DNA of 64,000 nt, taken from contig NZ_CP120367.1 of NCBI RefSeq assembly GCF_029892045.1, positions 1,612,001 to 1,676,000 of the forward strand, written 5' to 3'. The notes under the pieces were generated by a model. The model saw only the letters and a program-made list of their open reading frames with translations. It had not been told where the DNA came from and ran no database searches. Source of the stretch: Sinorhizobium numidicum. Its GTDB lineage: Bacteria > Pseudomonadota > Alphaproteobacteria > Rhizobiales > Rhizobiaceae. The position numbers were made by a program, and so were the translations under genes. Of the stretch, positions 18,347 to 26,772 are shown one piece after another. The number at the start of each line of letters is the position of its first letter. The stretch's first letter is position 1.

Positions 18347-19909
18347 ATGAGTACCGGGAACGAATTTCAGCGCCAGGCCATCGCCGCCCACGTGAAGCAG
18401 CGACTGGCCGGCCCGGCACGAGCGATCCTGGGTTTTCAGGAGCTGCTGCTCGAGCAGGCGCGGGATTTCGGTTTGACCTATATGCAGTCCGACCTGGAGC
18501 GGATCGGCGCCGCAGCCAGGCAACTGAACGGCCTCATCGATCGGCTGGTCGAGGGCGAGGCCTGTTCTCAGGAAGGGGGGGAAGCCGACGCGGAGGCAAG
18601 ACTCCGCCACGATCTGCGCACGCCGCTCAACGCTATCATTGGCTATTCGGAAATGATCCTCGAAGATGCAGGGGACTTGCACCAGCACACGCTCAAGGAG
18701 GATCTCGGTGTTATGCTTGCGGCGGCCGCCGAGCTTCTGAAGCAGGTCGACGCGATTGCCGGTCTGTCGCGAAGACAAGCCATCGAGACGCTTCAGCCAA
18801 AGGATCAAACCGGGATCGACGCAGCGGAGCTTGAACGGCTCCTGTTCAAGGCCGAGAATCACGTATGGTCCAATCAGGGCGGCAAGATTCTCGTCGTGGA
18901 CGATGTCGCCAGCAATCGTGACCTTCTCTCCCGCCGCCTGCGGCGTGAGGGCCATCACGTCGTCACCGCCGATTCCGGCCTGTCCGCCCTTAAGAGACTG
19001 AACGAGGATGAATTCGATCTCATCCTGCTCGACATATTGATGCCGGACATGAACGGCATCGAGATTCTCTCGCGGCTAAAGGCGGATAACCGGTGGCGGC
19101 ACGTCCCGGTGATCATGATATCGGGTTTAAGCGAAGTCGCGGCGGTGGCCCGGTGCATCGAGGCGGGAGCTGATGACTATCTAACGAAGCCGTTCAATCC
19201 GATTCTGCTGCGCGCGCGCATCAACTCCACCCTCGAGAAGAAGCGCTGGCTTGACCGCGAGCACCGCTATCTGCAGCAGATAGAAACAGAGAAGCGGCGT
19301 GCCGATTCACTCATTCACGCCATCCTGCCAGACCAGATCGTTGCCCGATTACAGGGCGGCGAAGAGATCATTGCCGATCGCTTCGAAGAGGTTTCCATCC
19401 TGTTTGCAGATATCGTCGGCTTCTCGCCGATTGCGGCAAAGCTGCCGCCGTCCGATCTGGTCAGGCGGCTCGATGGGATGTTCAGCAGGTTCGATCTCCT
19501 GACTGAGCAGCATCGTGTGGAGAAGATCAAGACTATCGGAGACGCCTATATGGCGGCCTGCGGGATTCCGGAGCCTGCAGCGGATCACGCCGACAGGATC
19601 GTGGCGCTCGGGAAGTCCATGTTGCAATCGTTGCGGGATGCGCCCCCCGACCACGACCGCTTTCGGGTCCGCATCGGGATCCATTCAGGGCCGGTCGTTG
19701 CCGGGCTGATCGGCCGGCTTCGTTTCGTTTACGACGTGTGGGGAGAAACCGTGAACATTGCGAGCCGCCTGGAATCTCAGGGCGTTGCCGATCGCATACA
19801 GATCTCGGAGGCGACAAGACGCGCGCTTCACCGACAGTGGACGCTCGAGCCACGGTGCGCGCTGGATCTGCGGGGCATCGGCACGATCGAGACCTATCTT
19901 GTTCGATAG
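18347..19909 (+). CDS. DHp-receiver-class III adenylate cyclase fusion
   Basis: A 520-residue soluble protein with an unusual order. Residues ~1-70 form a helical region resembling a degenerate DHp. Residues ~80-145 form a second DHp-like helix pair with His88 in [17 protein letters not shown], but no kinase ATPase domain follows. Residues ~178-295 are a receiver (KILVVDDVASNRD, Asp229 in LILLDILMPDMNG, then DYLTKPF). A coiled linker leads to a class III cyclase (~340-520): Asp355 in ILFADIVGF, Asp399 in IKTIGDAYM, and VYDVWGETVNIASRLE. The Lys in EKIKTIGD and the Asp in YDVWG fit ATP as substrate. The likely role is to make cAMP when phosphorylated by the upstream kinase. The histidine could also make it a phosphotransfer protein. 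Confidence 0.9.
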   Translation: MSTGNEFQRQAIAAHVKQRLAGPARAILGFQELLLEQARDFGLTYMQSDLERIGAAARQLNGLIDRLVEGEACSQEGGEADAEARLRHDLRTPLNAIIGYSEMILEDAGDLHQHTLKEDLGVMLAAAAELLKQVDAIAGLSRRQAIETLQPKDQTGIDAAELERLLFKAENHVWSNQGGKILVVDDVASNRDLLSRRLRREGHHVVTADSGLSALKRLNEDEFDLILLDILMPDMNGIEILSRLKADNRWRHVPVIMISGLSEVAAVARCIEAGADDYLTKPFNPILLRARINSTLEKKRWLDREHRYLQQIETEKRRADSLIHAILPDQIVARLQGGEEIIADRFEEVSILFADIVGFSPIAAKLPPSDLVRRLDGMFSRFDLLTEQHRVEKIKTIGDAYMAACGIPEPAADHADRIVALGKSMLQSLRDAPPDHDRFRVRIGIHSGPVVAGLIGRLRFVYDVWGETVNIASRLESQGVADRIQISEATRRALHRQWTLEPRCALDLRGIGTIETYLVR

Positions 19910-20368
19910 AGCAGGCCGCGCGCTCTTCCCGAGGCGCAACGGCGGCTTTTTTGGTCCAAGGCGGGCCCCTCGCGCATCAGTTGACGTTCTCATTCTGTGC
20001 TCAAAAGATCGCCTAATGTCTCGTCTGGCAGTGGCGCTTCCGGGTGCGGTCCTTGACCGCTATCGACCCGGAGCCGTCCTCTGTGATGAATGCGATCAAC
20101 GTCTTGATTTGGGCCAAAAGCGGAAAAAATGCTGTTTTCAGAGGCGTTGTGTCATCCGCCATTGCGCCACTTTGACGATCCCGCCGGCCGGGTCGGCGCT
20201 GCCCTGCGACTGCCTTCCTCGATGCATCAAAATTCCACTTGACATTTTTTATGATGGCCATCATGGATAAATTTACATGATGAGTGTCATCAAAAACAGA
20301 CGCTGAGGGGCTGAAGTCGACTTCTCTATCTGAAGATTTCCGACCCAAGCGGCACAATGGAGCACTTA
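19910..20368. other. Intergenic region with no supported gene
   Basis: About 460 bases between the cyclase and the hydrolase. A minus-strand frame (20013-20375) contains TPLKTAFFPLLAQIKTLIAF but has no recognisable family, and it overlaps the hydrolase promoter, so I do not call it. The last ~120 bases hold the palindromic operators and a TTGACA box for the hydrolase gene. Confidence 0.45.
20244..20292 (+). promoter_or_regulatory. TetR-type operators in the hydrolase promoter
   Basis: ATGATGGCCATCAT at 20251-20264 is a perfect 14-base palindrome, directly after a TTGACA-T6 sequence that looks like a -35 box. A second palindrome, TGATGA-GTG-TCATCA, lies at 20278-20292. The first shares the form ATGAT-N4-ATCAT with a site between the tetR and SDR genes at 22996-23009. 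It is therefore likely to bind the TetR protein encoded at 22381-22959. Confidence 0.6.
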
Positions 20369-21232
20369 ATGACAAGTCCTCTCCGCAACGCCGGATCGGT
20401 TGCGCGCCATATCGATGCGCCCAATTTCTCCATCAAGGTCGGGGGAACTGCTTTTGCCTATCGAGACCTTGGTCCCCTGGGTGGCGTGCCAGTCATTCTC
20501 CTCAACCACTGGGGGGCGGTGCTGGACAATTTCGATCCAAGGATTGTTGATGGCCTCGCCAGCAAACATCGTGTGGTCGCGACCAACTATCGCGGTATTG
20601 GCGCGTCGGGCGGAACGGCGCCCGTGACCATCGACGAAATGGCGCGCGACGCGATTGCCCTGATCCGGGCGCTGGGTTTCGAGAAGGTCGATCTGCTCGG
20701 CTTTTCCCTCGGGGGCTTTGTGGCGCAGGATGTTGCCCTCAAAGCACCGCACCTCGTGCGAAAACTCATCCTTGCCGGCACTGGTCCGGCGGGCGGCACG
20801 GGCATCGACAAGGTGGGGGCGGTGTCCTGGCCCCTTATTGTCAAAGGTCTACTGACACTCCGCGACCCGAAAACCTATCTGTTTTTCACCTCCACGGCCA
20901 ATGGTCGCCGGGCCGCGAAAGCCTTTCTGAGTCGGCTGAAGGAACGCAAAACGGGTAGAGACAAGGGGCCGACTTCTCGTGCTTTCCTGCGACAGCTCAA
21001 GGCGATCACCGCATGGGGACGGCAGGCGCCCCAAGATCTCGGAAGCATCCGGATCCCGGTGCTGATTGCGAATGGTGATCAGGACAAGATGGTTCCGAGC
21101 AGCAATACCTACGACCTCGCCCGGCGCATCCCGGGCTCGCAACTCGTGATCTACGAAGACGCCGGGCATGGCGGGATATTCCAGAACCACGCCGATTTCG
21201 TGCGGAAATCTCTGTTGTTCCTCGGCGCCTGA
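20369..21232 (+). CDS. Alpha/beta hydrolase
   Basis: A 287-residue serine hydrolase from the ATG at 20369, which has GGAG eight bases upstream; an ATG at 20357 would add four residues. The fold and triad are clear: nucleophile Ser in LLGFSLGGFVAQD, acid in LIANGDQDKMVP, and His in EDAGHGG. The oxyanion strand VILLNHWGAVLDNFD replaces the more usual HG motif. No signal peptide. It resembles the non-heme peroxidase/esterase-like subgroup but its substrate is unknown. It is followed 33 bases later by an oxidoreductase gene, and a TetR-type operator sits in its promoter. Confidence 0.85.
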   Translation: MTSPLRNAGSVARHIDAPNFSIKVGGTAFAYRDLGPLGGVPVILLNHWGAVLDNFDPRIVDGLASKHRVVATNYRGIGASGGTAPVTIDEMARDAIALIRALGFEKVDLLGFSLGGFVAQDVALKAPHLVRKLILAGTGPAGGTGIDKVGAVSWPLIVKGLLTLRDPKTYLFFTSTANGRRAAKAFLSRLKERKTGRDKGPTSRAFLRQLKAITAWGRQAPQDLGSIRIPVLIANGDQDKMVPSSNTYDLARRIPGSQLVIYEDAGHGGIFQNHADFVRKSLLFLGA

Positions 21233-21265
21233 CGTCGCCACAAAATTTCATATTGGAGAGAACCG

Positions 21266-22270
21266 ATGAAGGCATTCGTTGTCGATAAATACAAAAAGAA
21301 AGGCGCCTTGCGCTTGACCAACATGCCGGAGCCGGAGTTGCGGGACAACGACGTCCTGGTTCGCGTTCGTGCGACGGGTGTGAATCTGCTGGACTCCAAG
21401 GTAAGAGACGGAGAATTCAAGCTCATTCTGCCCTATCGGCCGCCCTTCGTCCTGGGTCACGACGTGGCCGGAAGCGTCGTCCGGGTGGGTTCGAAAGTCC
21501 GGCGATTCAAGACGGGCGACGAGGTCTATGCGCGGCCGCGCGACCACCGGGTCGGGACATTCGCAGAGTTCATTGCGATGAATGAAGCCGACGTGGCGCT
21601 GAAACCTAAAAACCTAAACATGGAAGAGGCCGCCTCCATTCCGCTGGTAGGTCTGACCGCATGGCAAGCGCTGGTCGAGATGGGCAAGGTGAAGCCCGGC
21701 CAGAAGGTCTTCATTCAGGCCGGCTCCGGTGGAGTGGGGACTTTTGCCATCCAGCTCGCCAAGCATCTCGGCGCGGAAGTTGCGACGACGACGAGCGAGA
21801 AGAATGTCGAGCTGGTCAAAAGCCTCGGCGCAGACCTGGTCATCGACTACAAAACGCAGGATTTCGAAAAAGCTCTCTCGGGCTACGATCTCGTCCTGAA
21901 CAGCCAGGACACCAAGATGCTCGAAAAATCTCTTCGTGTCTTGAAGCCGGGTGGCCGGCTCGTTTCGATCTCGGGTCCGCCAGACCCGGAGTTCGCCAAG
22001 GACCTGAGATTGAATCTGTTTCTGAAATTCGTGATACGCCTGCTGAGCCGAGGGGTCCGAAAAAGAGCCAAGAGCCTTGGCATCGGTTACTCGTTCCTAT
22101 TCATGCGTGCGCAGGGTGAGCACTTGACTGAGATCACGTCGCTGATCGAATCTGGCGTAATCCGTCCAGTGGTCGACAGGATTTTCCCATTTGAGAAGAC
22201 CGGGGACGCCCTGGCCTATGTGGAGACCGGGCGTGCGAAGGGCAAGGTTGTCATCACAGTGGGGGAATAG
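21266..22270 (+). CDS. NADP-dependent quinone oxidoreductase-like protein (zinc-free MDR family)
   Basis: A 334-residue medium-chain dehydrogenase/reductase. The N-terminal GroES-like domain has RVRATGVNLLDSKVRDGE and FVLGHDVAGSVVRVG. The Rossmann domain has VFIQAGSGGVGTFAIQLAKHLG, a nucleotide-binding AGSGGVG. The zinc-binding cysteines of alcohol dehydrogenases are absent, as in quinone oxidoreductases and YncB/enoyl reductases. GGAGAG precedes the ATG. It probably reduces quinones or enones with NADPH in the cytoplasm, and likely shares a transcript with the hydrolase upstream. Confidence 0.88.
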   Translation: MKAFVVDKYKKKGALRLTNMPEPELRDNDVLVRVRATGVNLLDSKVRDGEFKLILPYRPPFVLGHDVAGSVVRVGSKVRRFKTGDEVYARPRDHRVGTFAEFIAMNEADVALKPKNLNMEEAASIPLVGLTAWQALVEMGKVKPGQKVFIQAGSGGVGTFAIQLAKHLGAEVATTTSEKNVELVKSLGADLVIDYKTQDFEKALSGYDLVLNSQDTKMLEKSLRVLKPGGRLVSISGPPDPEFAKDLRLNLFLKFVIRLLSRGVRKRAKSLGIGYSFLFMRAQGEHLTEITSLIESGVIRPVVDRIFPFEKTGDALAYVETGRAKGKVVITVGE

Positions 22271-22380
22271 ATTCCATAATGACCTTACCAGACGTGCGAT
22301 GCCATATCGCGGCATCGCGGCCTATTGCTGCTTTGGGAACAAGGAGGTCGGAGCGAAGGGGCGGTTCAGAGGCACACCCC

Positions 22381-22959
22381 TTATGCTGTTTCCGAGATCG
22401 CGGCAGTGGATCGGTTCAGCCCGTCATCAATCCATGCTCGGGTCTCCTTTAGTATTTCGTCCGAAAAGTCGGGATCCGTGGTCGCTCGGGCGAGGATCGT
22501 CGCTCCGACCATTGCAGCCCAGCTTGCGATGGCCTGGCGGCGTCGGTCGGCCGCATGCGGCCCAGGGAGTTGCTTACTCATCCAATCTAGCTGTGCTCGC
22601 ACGCCCTCCGTTACCGCCGCGCGGGCCGCTGGTGTCTGGCGAAGGGTGTCGGCGGCAAGCCCTGAAATGGGACAGCCACCAGCCCAATTGTCACGGTGTC
22701 GCGGCGACAGATACTCGTCCATGTACGCGCGAAGAGGAAGCGTCGCGCCATTGCGTTTCCCAATGGCGTGACCGAACGCATGGACGATCAAGTCGTCCTT
22801 CGAGCTGAAATGACCGTAAAAGCCGCCATGCGTCAGCCCTGCGGCCTTCATAACCTCCGCCACGCCGACTGCCTCGAAACCCTTCTCGCGAAACAACCGG
22901 CTCGCGGCTTCCAGGATCCGTTGACGGTTCTCAGCCATCTGTTCTCGGGTGACTTTCAT
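22381..22959 (-). CDS. TetR-family transcriptional repressor
   Basis: A 192-residue repressor. The N-terminal HTH reads ILEAASRLFREKGFEAVGV, MKAAGLTHGGFYGHFSSKDD, the TetR signature. The C-terminal half has GGCPISGLAADTL and WAAMVGATILARA, placing it near the group of repressors that control SDR and oxidoreductase genes for reactive electrophiles. ATG at 22959 gives MKVTREQM; an in-frame TTG six bases upstream has better spacing to GGAG and is possible. It is divergent from the SDR gene and the ATGAT-N4-ATCAT palindrome lies between them. Confidence 0.88.
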   Translation of the reverse strand: MKVTREQMAENRQRILEAASRLFREKGFEAVGVAEVMKAAGLTHGGFYGHFSSKDDLIVHAFGHAIGKRNGATLPLRAYMDEYLSPRHRDNWAGGCPISGLAADTLRQTPAARAAVTEGVRAQLDWMSKQLPGPHAADRRRQAIASWAAMVGATILARATTDPDFSDEILKETRAWIDDGLNRSTAAISETA

Positions 22960-22984
22960 TTTCAAAATTTCTCCACGGGTACCA

Positions 22985-23009
22985 TTGACTTTTTCATGAT
23001 AGCGATCAT
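22985..23009. promoter_or_regulatory. TetR operator between tetR and SDR genes
   Basis: ATGATAGCGATCAT at 22996-23009 has perfect five-base arms (ATGAT/ATCAT) and follows TTGACT-TTTTC. Layout and sequence mirror the hydrolase promoter (TTGACA-T6-ATGATGGCCATCAT). The operator overlaps the expected core promoter, so binding would repress the SDR gene and probably tetR. Confidence 0.6.
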
Positions 23010-23071
23010 CTTAAAGATGCAATCATTATCGTCATCATGAATATAACACTCATTCGAAAGAGAGCAAGCCA

Positions 23072-23860
23072 ATGGCTGAAAATCCTACCGTCCTCATCAC
23101 CGGCGCATCCTCGGGTATTGGCGCGGCTTATGCAGAACGTTTTGCCCGACGCGGACATGACCTGGTACTGGTCGCACGGAATAAGGCAAGGCTGGAGGCT
23201 CTCTCTACACGACTCCGCGACGAAGCTAGCGTGGCGGTCGACATTCTGCAGGCCGATGTCACCAATCTCGACGATCTTGCCGCGGTGGAAACGCGTCTGC
23301 GCGACGATCATCGGATCGGGATCCTTGTCAACAATGCCGGCGCCAGCCTGGGAGGAACATTTGTCGATCAGGCAACCAATGATGTCGCTCAACTTATTGC
23401 TCTGAACGCGACGGCGGTCGCTCGGCTCGCAAGCGCCGTGGCGCCACGATTCATCGAGTCGGGATCTGGCGCCATCATCAACGTTTCGTCGGTCGTAGGG
23501 CTGGCCCCTGAATTTGGAATGTCAGTCTACGGCGCGACCAAGGCGTTCGTGACGTTTCTCTCCCAAGGCCTCAGCCTCGAGCTCGGCCCTAAGGGCGTCT
23601 ATGTTCAAGCGGTTTTGCCTGCGGCGACGCGAACTGAGCTCTGGGAGCTTGCCGGCATCGACGTCGACACGCTCCCGGCGGTGATGGAAGTGGACGAACT
23701 CGTGGATGCTGCGTTGGCCGGCTTCGACAGGCGCGAAACCGTCACTATCCCACCGCTGCACGATGCTGCCCAGTGGGAAGCCTATCACGCTGCGCGGCAA
23801 ACGATGATCCCTGGGTTTGCGCAGGTCCGTGCAGCCGAACGCTATCGCACCGCCGTTTGA
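23072..23860 (+). CDS. Short-chain dehydrogenase/reductase
   Basis: A 262-residue classical SDR. The nucleotide-binding motif is TGASSGIGAAYAERFA, NNAG appears in ILVNNAGASLGG, and the catalytic Ser-Tyr-Lys are in INVSSVVG and YGATKAFV. The C-terminal substrate loop is ordinary. It likely uses NADP, given the Arg-rich VARNKARLEAL after strand 2. The substrate cannot be read. It is divergent from tetR and preceded by the shared operator, so it is a probable TetR target. Confidence 0.9.
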   Translation: MAENPTVLITGASSGIGAAYAERFARRGHDLVLVARNKARLEALSTRLRDEASVAVDILQADVTNLDDLAAVETRLRDDHRIGILVNNAGASLGGTFVDQATNDVAQLIALNATAVARLASAVAPRFIESGSGAIINVSSVVGLAPEFGMSVYGATKAFVTFLSQGLSLELGPKGVYVQAVLPAATRTELWELAGIDVDTLPAVMEVDELVDAALAGFDRRETVTIPPLHDAAQWEAYHAARQTMIPGFAQVRAAERYRTAV

Positions 23861-23994
23861 CGTCTCCTGCAGGAAGCGTCGTTGGGCACCAACATCTGGC
23901 CGTGCCGCAAACACGTCGGCCGGTCCGTGCCCAACTATCGGCGCGAAACTCGAGGCGTAACTGAAATTCAAGAACTTCAGACGAAAGAATCGCT

Positions 23995-25070
23995 ATGACT
24001 GACAACGCACTCTTTGAACCCTATGTCCTCGGCGCCCTCACCCTGTCGAACCGTATTGTCATGGCGCCCTTGACCCGCAACAGAGCTGACGCCGGCTTCG
24101 TGCCTAGTGATCTCGCCGCAGAATACTACGCGCAGCGCGCAACAGCGGGCCTGATCATATCCGAGGGGTCGCAGATCTCGCAGCAGGGCCAAGGCTACCA
24201 GGATACGCCACGCAGGCTCAAATCGACGGGTGGCGGAAGGTGACCGAAGCAGTGCATTCCAAAGGCGGACACATCTTTTTGCAGCTCTGGCATGTGGGGC
24301 GTGTTTCGCATGTTGATCTCCAGCCGAACGCGCAAGCCCCGGTCGCGCCCTCCGCGATCAGGGCTGAAACCAAGGTCTTCGTGAACAATGCTTTTGCCGA
24401 TGTGTCCGAACCTCGCGCGCTCGAACTGGATGAGATCCCTGGCCTGATCGAAGATTTTCGTCGCGCTGCCGCCAATGCAATTGCTGCCGGCTTCGATGGT
24501 GTCGAAGTCCATGGCGCCAACGGGTATCTGCTGGAACAGTTTGCCAAGGATGGCTCCAACACGCGCACCGACGCCTATGGTGGCTCAGTCGAAAATCGCG
24601 CGCGGATGATACTGGAGGTCACCGCCGCCGTTGCTGCGGAGGTTGGTGCGCAGCGAACGGGGGTCCGAATCTCGCCGGTCAACGGGGTCACCTCGACTGA
24701 TCCGCAGGCCCAGTTCAACTATATCGCCGAGAAACTCGACCAGATGGGCATTGCGTACCTTCATGTCGTTGAAAATGCGAGAGGCGGGCCGCGCGACGTT
24801 GCACACTTCGATTATGCAGCTCTCAGGGCTAAATTCACGAACACGTACATTGCGAACAACGGCTACAATCTCGAACTCGCAACGTCGCGATTGACGACGG
24901 GAAGGGCCGACCTCTTTTCTTTCGGACGGCCGTTCATCGCCAATCCTGATCTCGTGGAGAGGCTGAAAACCGCCGCTGCGCTGGCGAATGTCAACGCGGC
25001 CACCATTTATGGGGGCGGCGCCGAAGGATATACCGACTATCCCTCCATCGCCGCCTCGAGCCGCGCCTGA
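23995..25070 (+). pseudogene. Old yellow enzyme (NemA/OYE-type ene-reductase), frameshifted
   Basis: The protein is split over two frames. The first reads MTDNALFEPYVLG through SQQGQGYQDTP, matching the FMN-binding N-terminus (PLTRNRAD, SEGSQIS). The second resumes TQAQIDGWRKVTEAVHSKGG and continues to the end, including the active-site HGAN in VEVHGANGYLLEQF, TDAYGGSVENRAR and SFGRPFIANPDLV. Homologues have GIY-type residues between QDTP and the acceptor site. A deletion of about ten bases near 24212 would explain both the lost residues and the frame change. Unless this is a sequencing error, the enzyme is inactive. Intact homologues use FMN and NADPH to reduce activated alkenes, nitro compounds and quinones. 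Confidence 0.85.
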
Positions 25071-25232
25071 CACAGCGGGGCCGTGCTGCTGCGCGGCGCG
25101 GTGTCAACATGTTGAATGGGAGGGAGGCGGCGGCCTGAGAACGCCCTTGCCTCAGATTTCCGATGGAGGAAAGTCCGCGGGGCGTCGCCTGAACGCTGCG
25201 TCTGCAGCGCCACTTGCCGAAAAGGGATCATC
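25071..25232. other. Spacer between ene-reductase remnant and thiolase
   Basis: This 162-base GC-rich spacer has an imperfect inverted repeat (TGACAC...GTGTCA, about 25069-25107). There is no clear terminator T-run and no gene. An in-frame extension of the thiolase frame covers it but lacks a ribosome-binding site. Confidence 0.4.
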
Positions 25233-26417
25233 ATGAGCACACTCGACATCATCCTCGCCCATCCCGTCCGGACTGCGATCGGCGCTTTCAACGGCACGTT
25301 GAAAACCATTCCGGCAGCCGAACTTGGAGCAATTGCAGTGCGAGAGACCCTGCGCCGCACCGGTATCGAGGCGGACTTGGTCGGCACTGTGGTCATGGGC
25401 AATGTCATCCAAGCGGGAAATCGGATGAACCCGGCGCGGCAGGCTGCGATCGGTGGCGGGCTTCCAGTCGAGGTGCCGGCAATGGCCGTCAATCGGGTCT
25501 GCGGCTCGGGCGCGCAGGCGATCCTGAGCGCCGCGCACGAGATCGCGGCGGGTGACAGTAGTGTGGCCATCGCCGGTGGGATGGAGAATATGGACCGCGC
25601 GCCCTATCTCATGGACGGCGGGCGCTGGGGTTATCGGATGGGACCAGCCCAGATCCTCGACAGCATGCTGAGCGATGGGCTTAACGACGCTTTCTCCGGC
25701 CAGCATTCGGGATGGCACACCGAAGATCTCGTCGAAAAGATGCAGATCACGCGTGCCGATCAGGACGTCTTCGCGGCGCGGTCACAGCAGAGCTTTGCGG
25801 CCGCGCGAGATGCCGGTCATTTTGACGCTGAAATGGTCGCGGTCGAGGTAAAAGGCCGTAATGGGACGGAAAGCTTTGTCACCGACGAAGCACCGCGGCC
25901 CGATACGACGGTCGAGGCGCTCGCCCGTTTACGCCCAGCCTTTCGGCCCCACGGTACGATCACCGCCGGCAACGCGCCGGGGCTGAACAGCGCGGCAGCA
26001 GCGATGGTCGTCGCCGAGCGCGGCTTTGCCGAGGCAAGGGGCATCGCGCCGATGGGCAGGCTTGCCGGTTATGGTGTCGCCGCAGTGGAGCCGGGCATGT
26101 TCGGGCTCGGCCCCGTTCCCGCCGTGCGCAAGGCGCTGGCAAGGGCCGGCTGGAGCCTTTCCGACATCGAGCGTATCGAGATCAACGAGGCCTTCGCGGC
26201 CGTGCCCATCGCGGTCACCCGCCAACTCGGTCTGCCCGAAGACATCGTCAATGTAGAGGGCGGCGCAATCGCGCATGGCCACCCGATCGGCGCGACAGGC
26301 GCCATCCTGACCACGCGGCTCCTGCATGCGATGAAGCGTGAGGGATTGCGCCGCGGGATCGTGACACTCTGCATCGGCGGAGGACAGGGCATTGCACTAG
26401 CGCTGGAGGCGCTATAG
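25233..26417 (+). CDS. Acetyl-CoA C-acetyltransferase (thiolase)
   Basis: A 394-residue thiolase that condenses or cleaves acyl-CoA/acetyl-CoA. The acyl-accepting cysteine is in AVNRVCGSGAQAI, the conserved His in GGAIAHGHPIGATGA, and the second catalytic Cys in TLCIGGGQG. ERIEINEAFAAVPIAV is also typical. The ATG at 25233 has AAGGGA five bases before it. Length is normal for type II biosynthetic or degradative thiolases. It lies at the end of the redox island on the same strand, possibly its own transcript. Whether it serves beta-oxidation, polyhydroxybutyrate or another route is not decided. Confidence 0.92.
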   Translation: MSTLDIILAHPVRTAIGAFNGTLKTIPAAELGAIAVRETLRRTGIEADLVGTVVMGNVIQAGNRMNPARQAAIGGGLPVEVPAMAVNRVCGSGAQAILSAAHEIAAGDSSVAIAGGMENMDRAPYLMDGGRWGYRMGPAQILDSMLSDGLNDAFSGQHSGWHTEDLVEKMQITRADQDVFAARSQQSFAAARDAGHFDAEMVAVEVKGRNGTESFVTDEAPRPDTTVEALARLRPAFRPHGTITAGNAPGLNSAAAAMVVAERGFAEARGIAPMGRLAGYGVAAVEPGMFGLGPVPAVRKALARAGWSLSDIERIEINEAFAAVPIAVTRQLGLPEDIVNVEGGAIAHGHPIGATGAILTTRLLHAMKREGLRRGIVTLCIGGGQGIALALEAL

Positions 26418-26772
26418 CCTCGCAAAGCTATGTTTTTTCGAGGCATTGCCGTCTGGCGATCTCGGCCGGCGCGGAGGGGGCCCTGCAATACTAGCCGCGG
26501 TCAGGTCAACCGGCGAAGGTGCTCCGGCCTCAGGCGTCGCGGCTAAGGCCAAACACGGCATGATCAGTGGATGTCCTGCTTGTGGCGCAAACTATTCGTT
26601 CCGTTAAGGGAGACGAACGACGGCCTTCCACCCTCTTGCGACCCTCAGAGGAACGTGAAAGATCGACCCGAAGCGGTCGCCGGTGCCAGGCAAGGCAACG
26701 TCCAGATTTGGCCCAAAGCTGCCCACTTGCACCCTCTTCTTCAGTGTAGGATGAATGAATGCGGTGACTGGC
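26418..26772. other. Intergenic region between converging genes
   Basis: About 355 bases between thiolase and the L,D-transpeptidase. Short frames (for example 26571-26783) have no ribosome-binding site and no known family. GCCTCG at 26417-26422 and CGAGGC at 26439-26444 could form a weak hairpin after the thiolase stop. Confidence 0.4.

Noticed and set aside
20013..20375. A minus-strand frame with TPLKTAFFPLLAQIKTLIAF as a possible transposase or toxin remnant
   Set aside because: No family is recognised and it overlaps the hydrolase promoter and operators.
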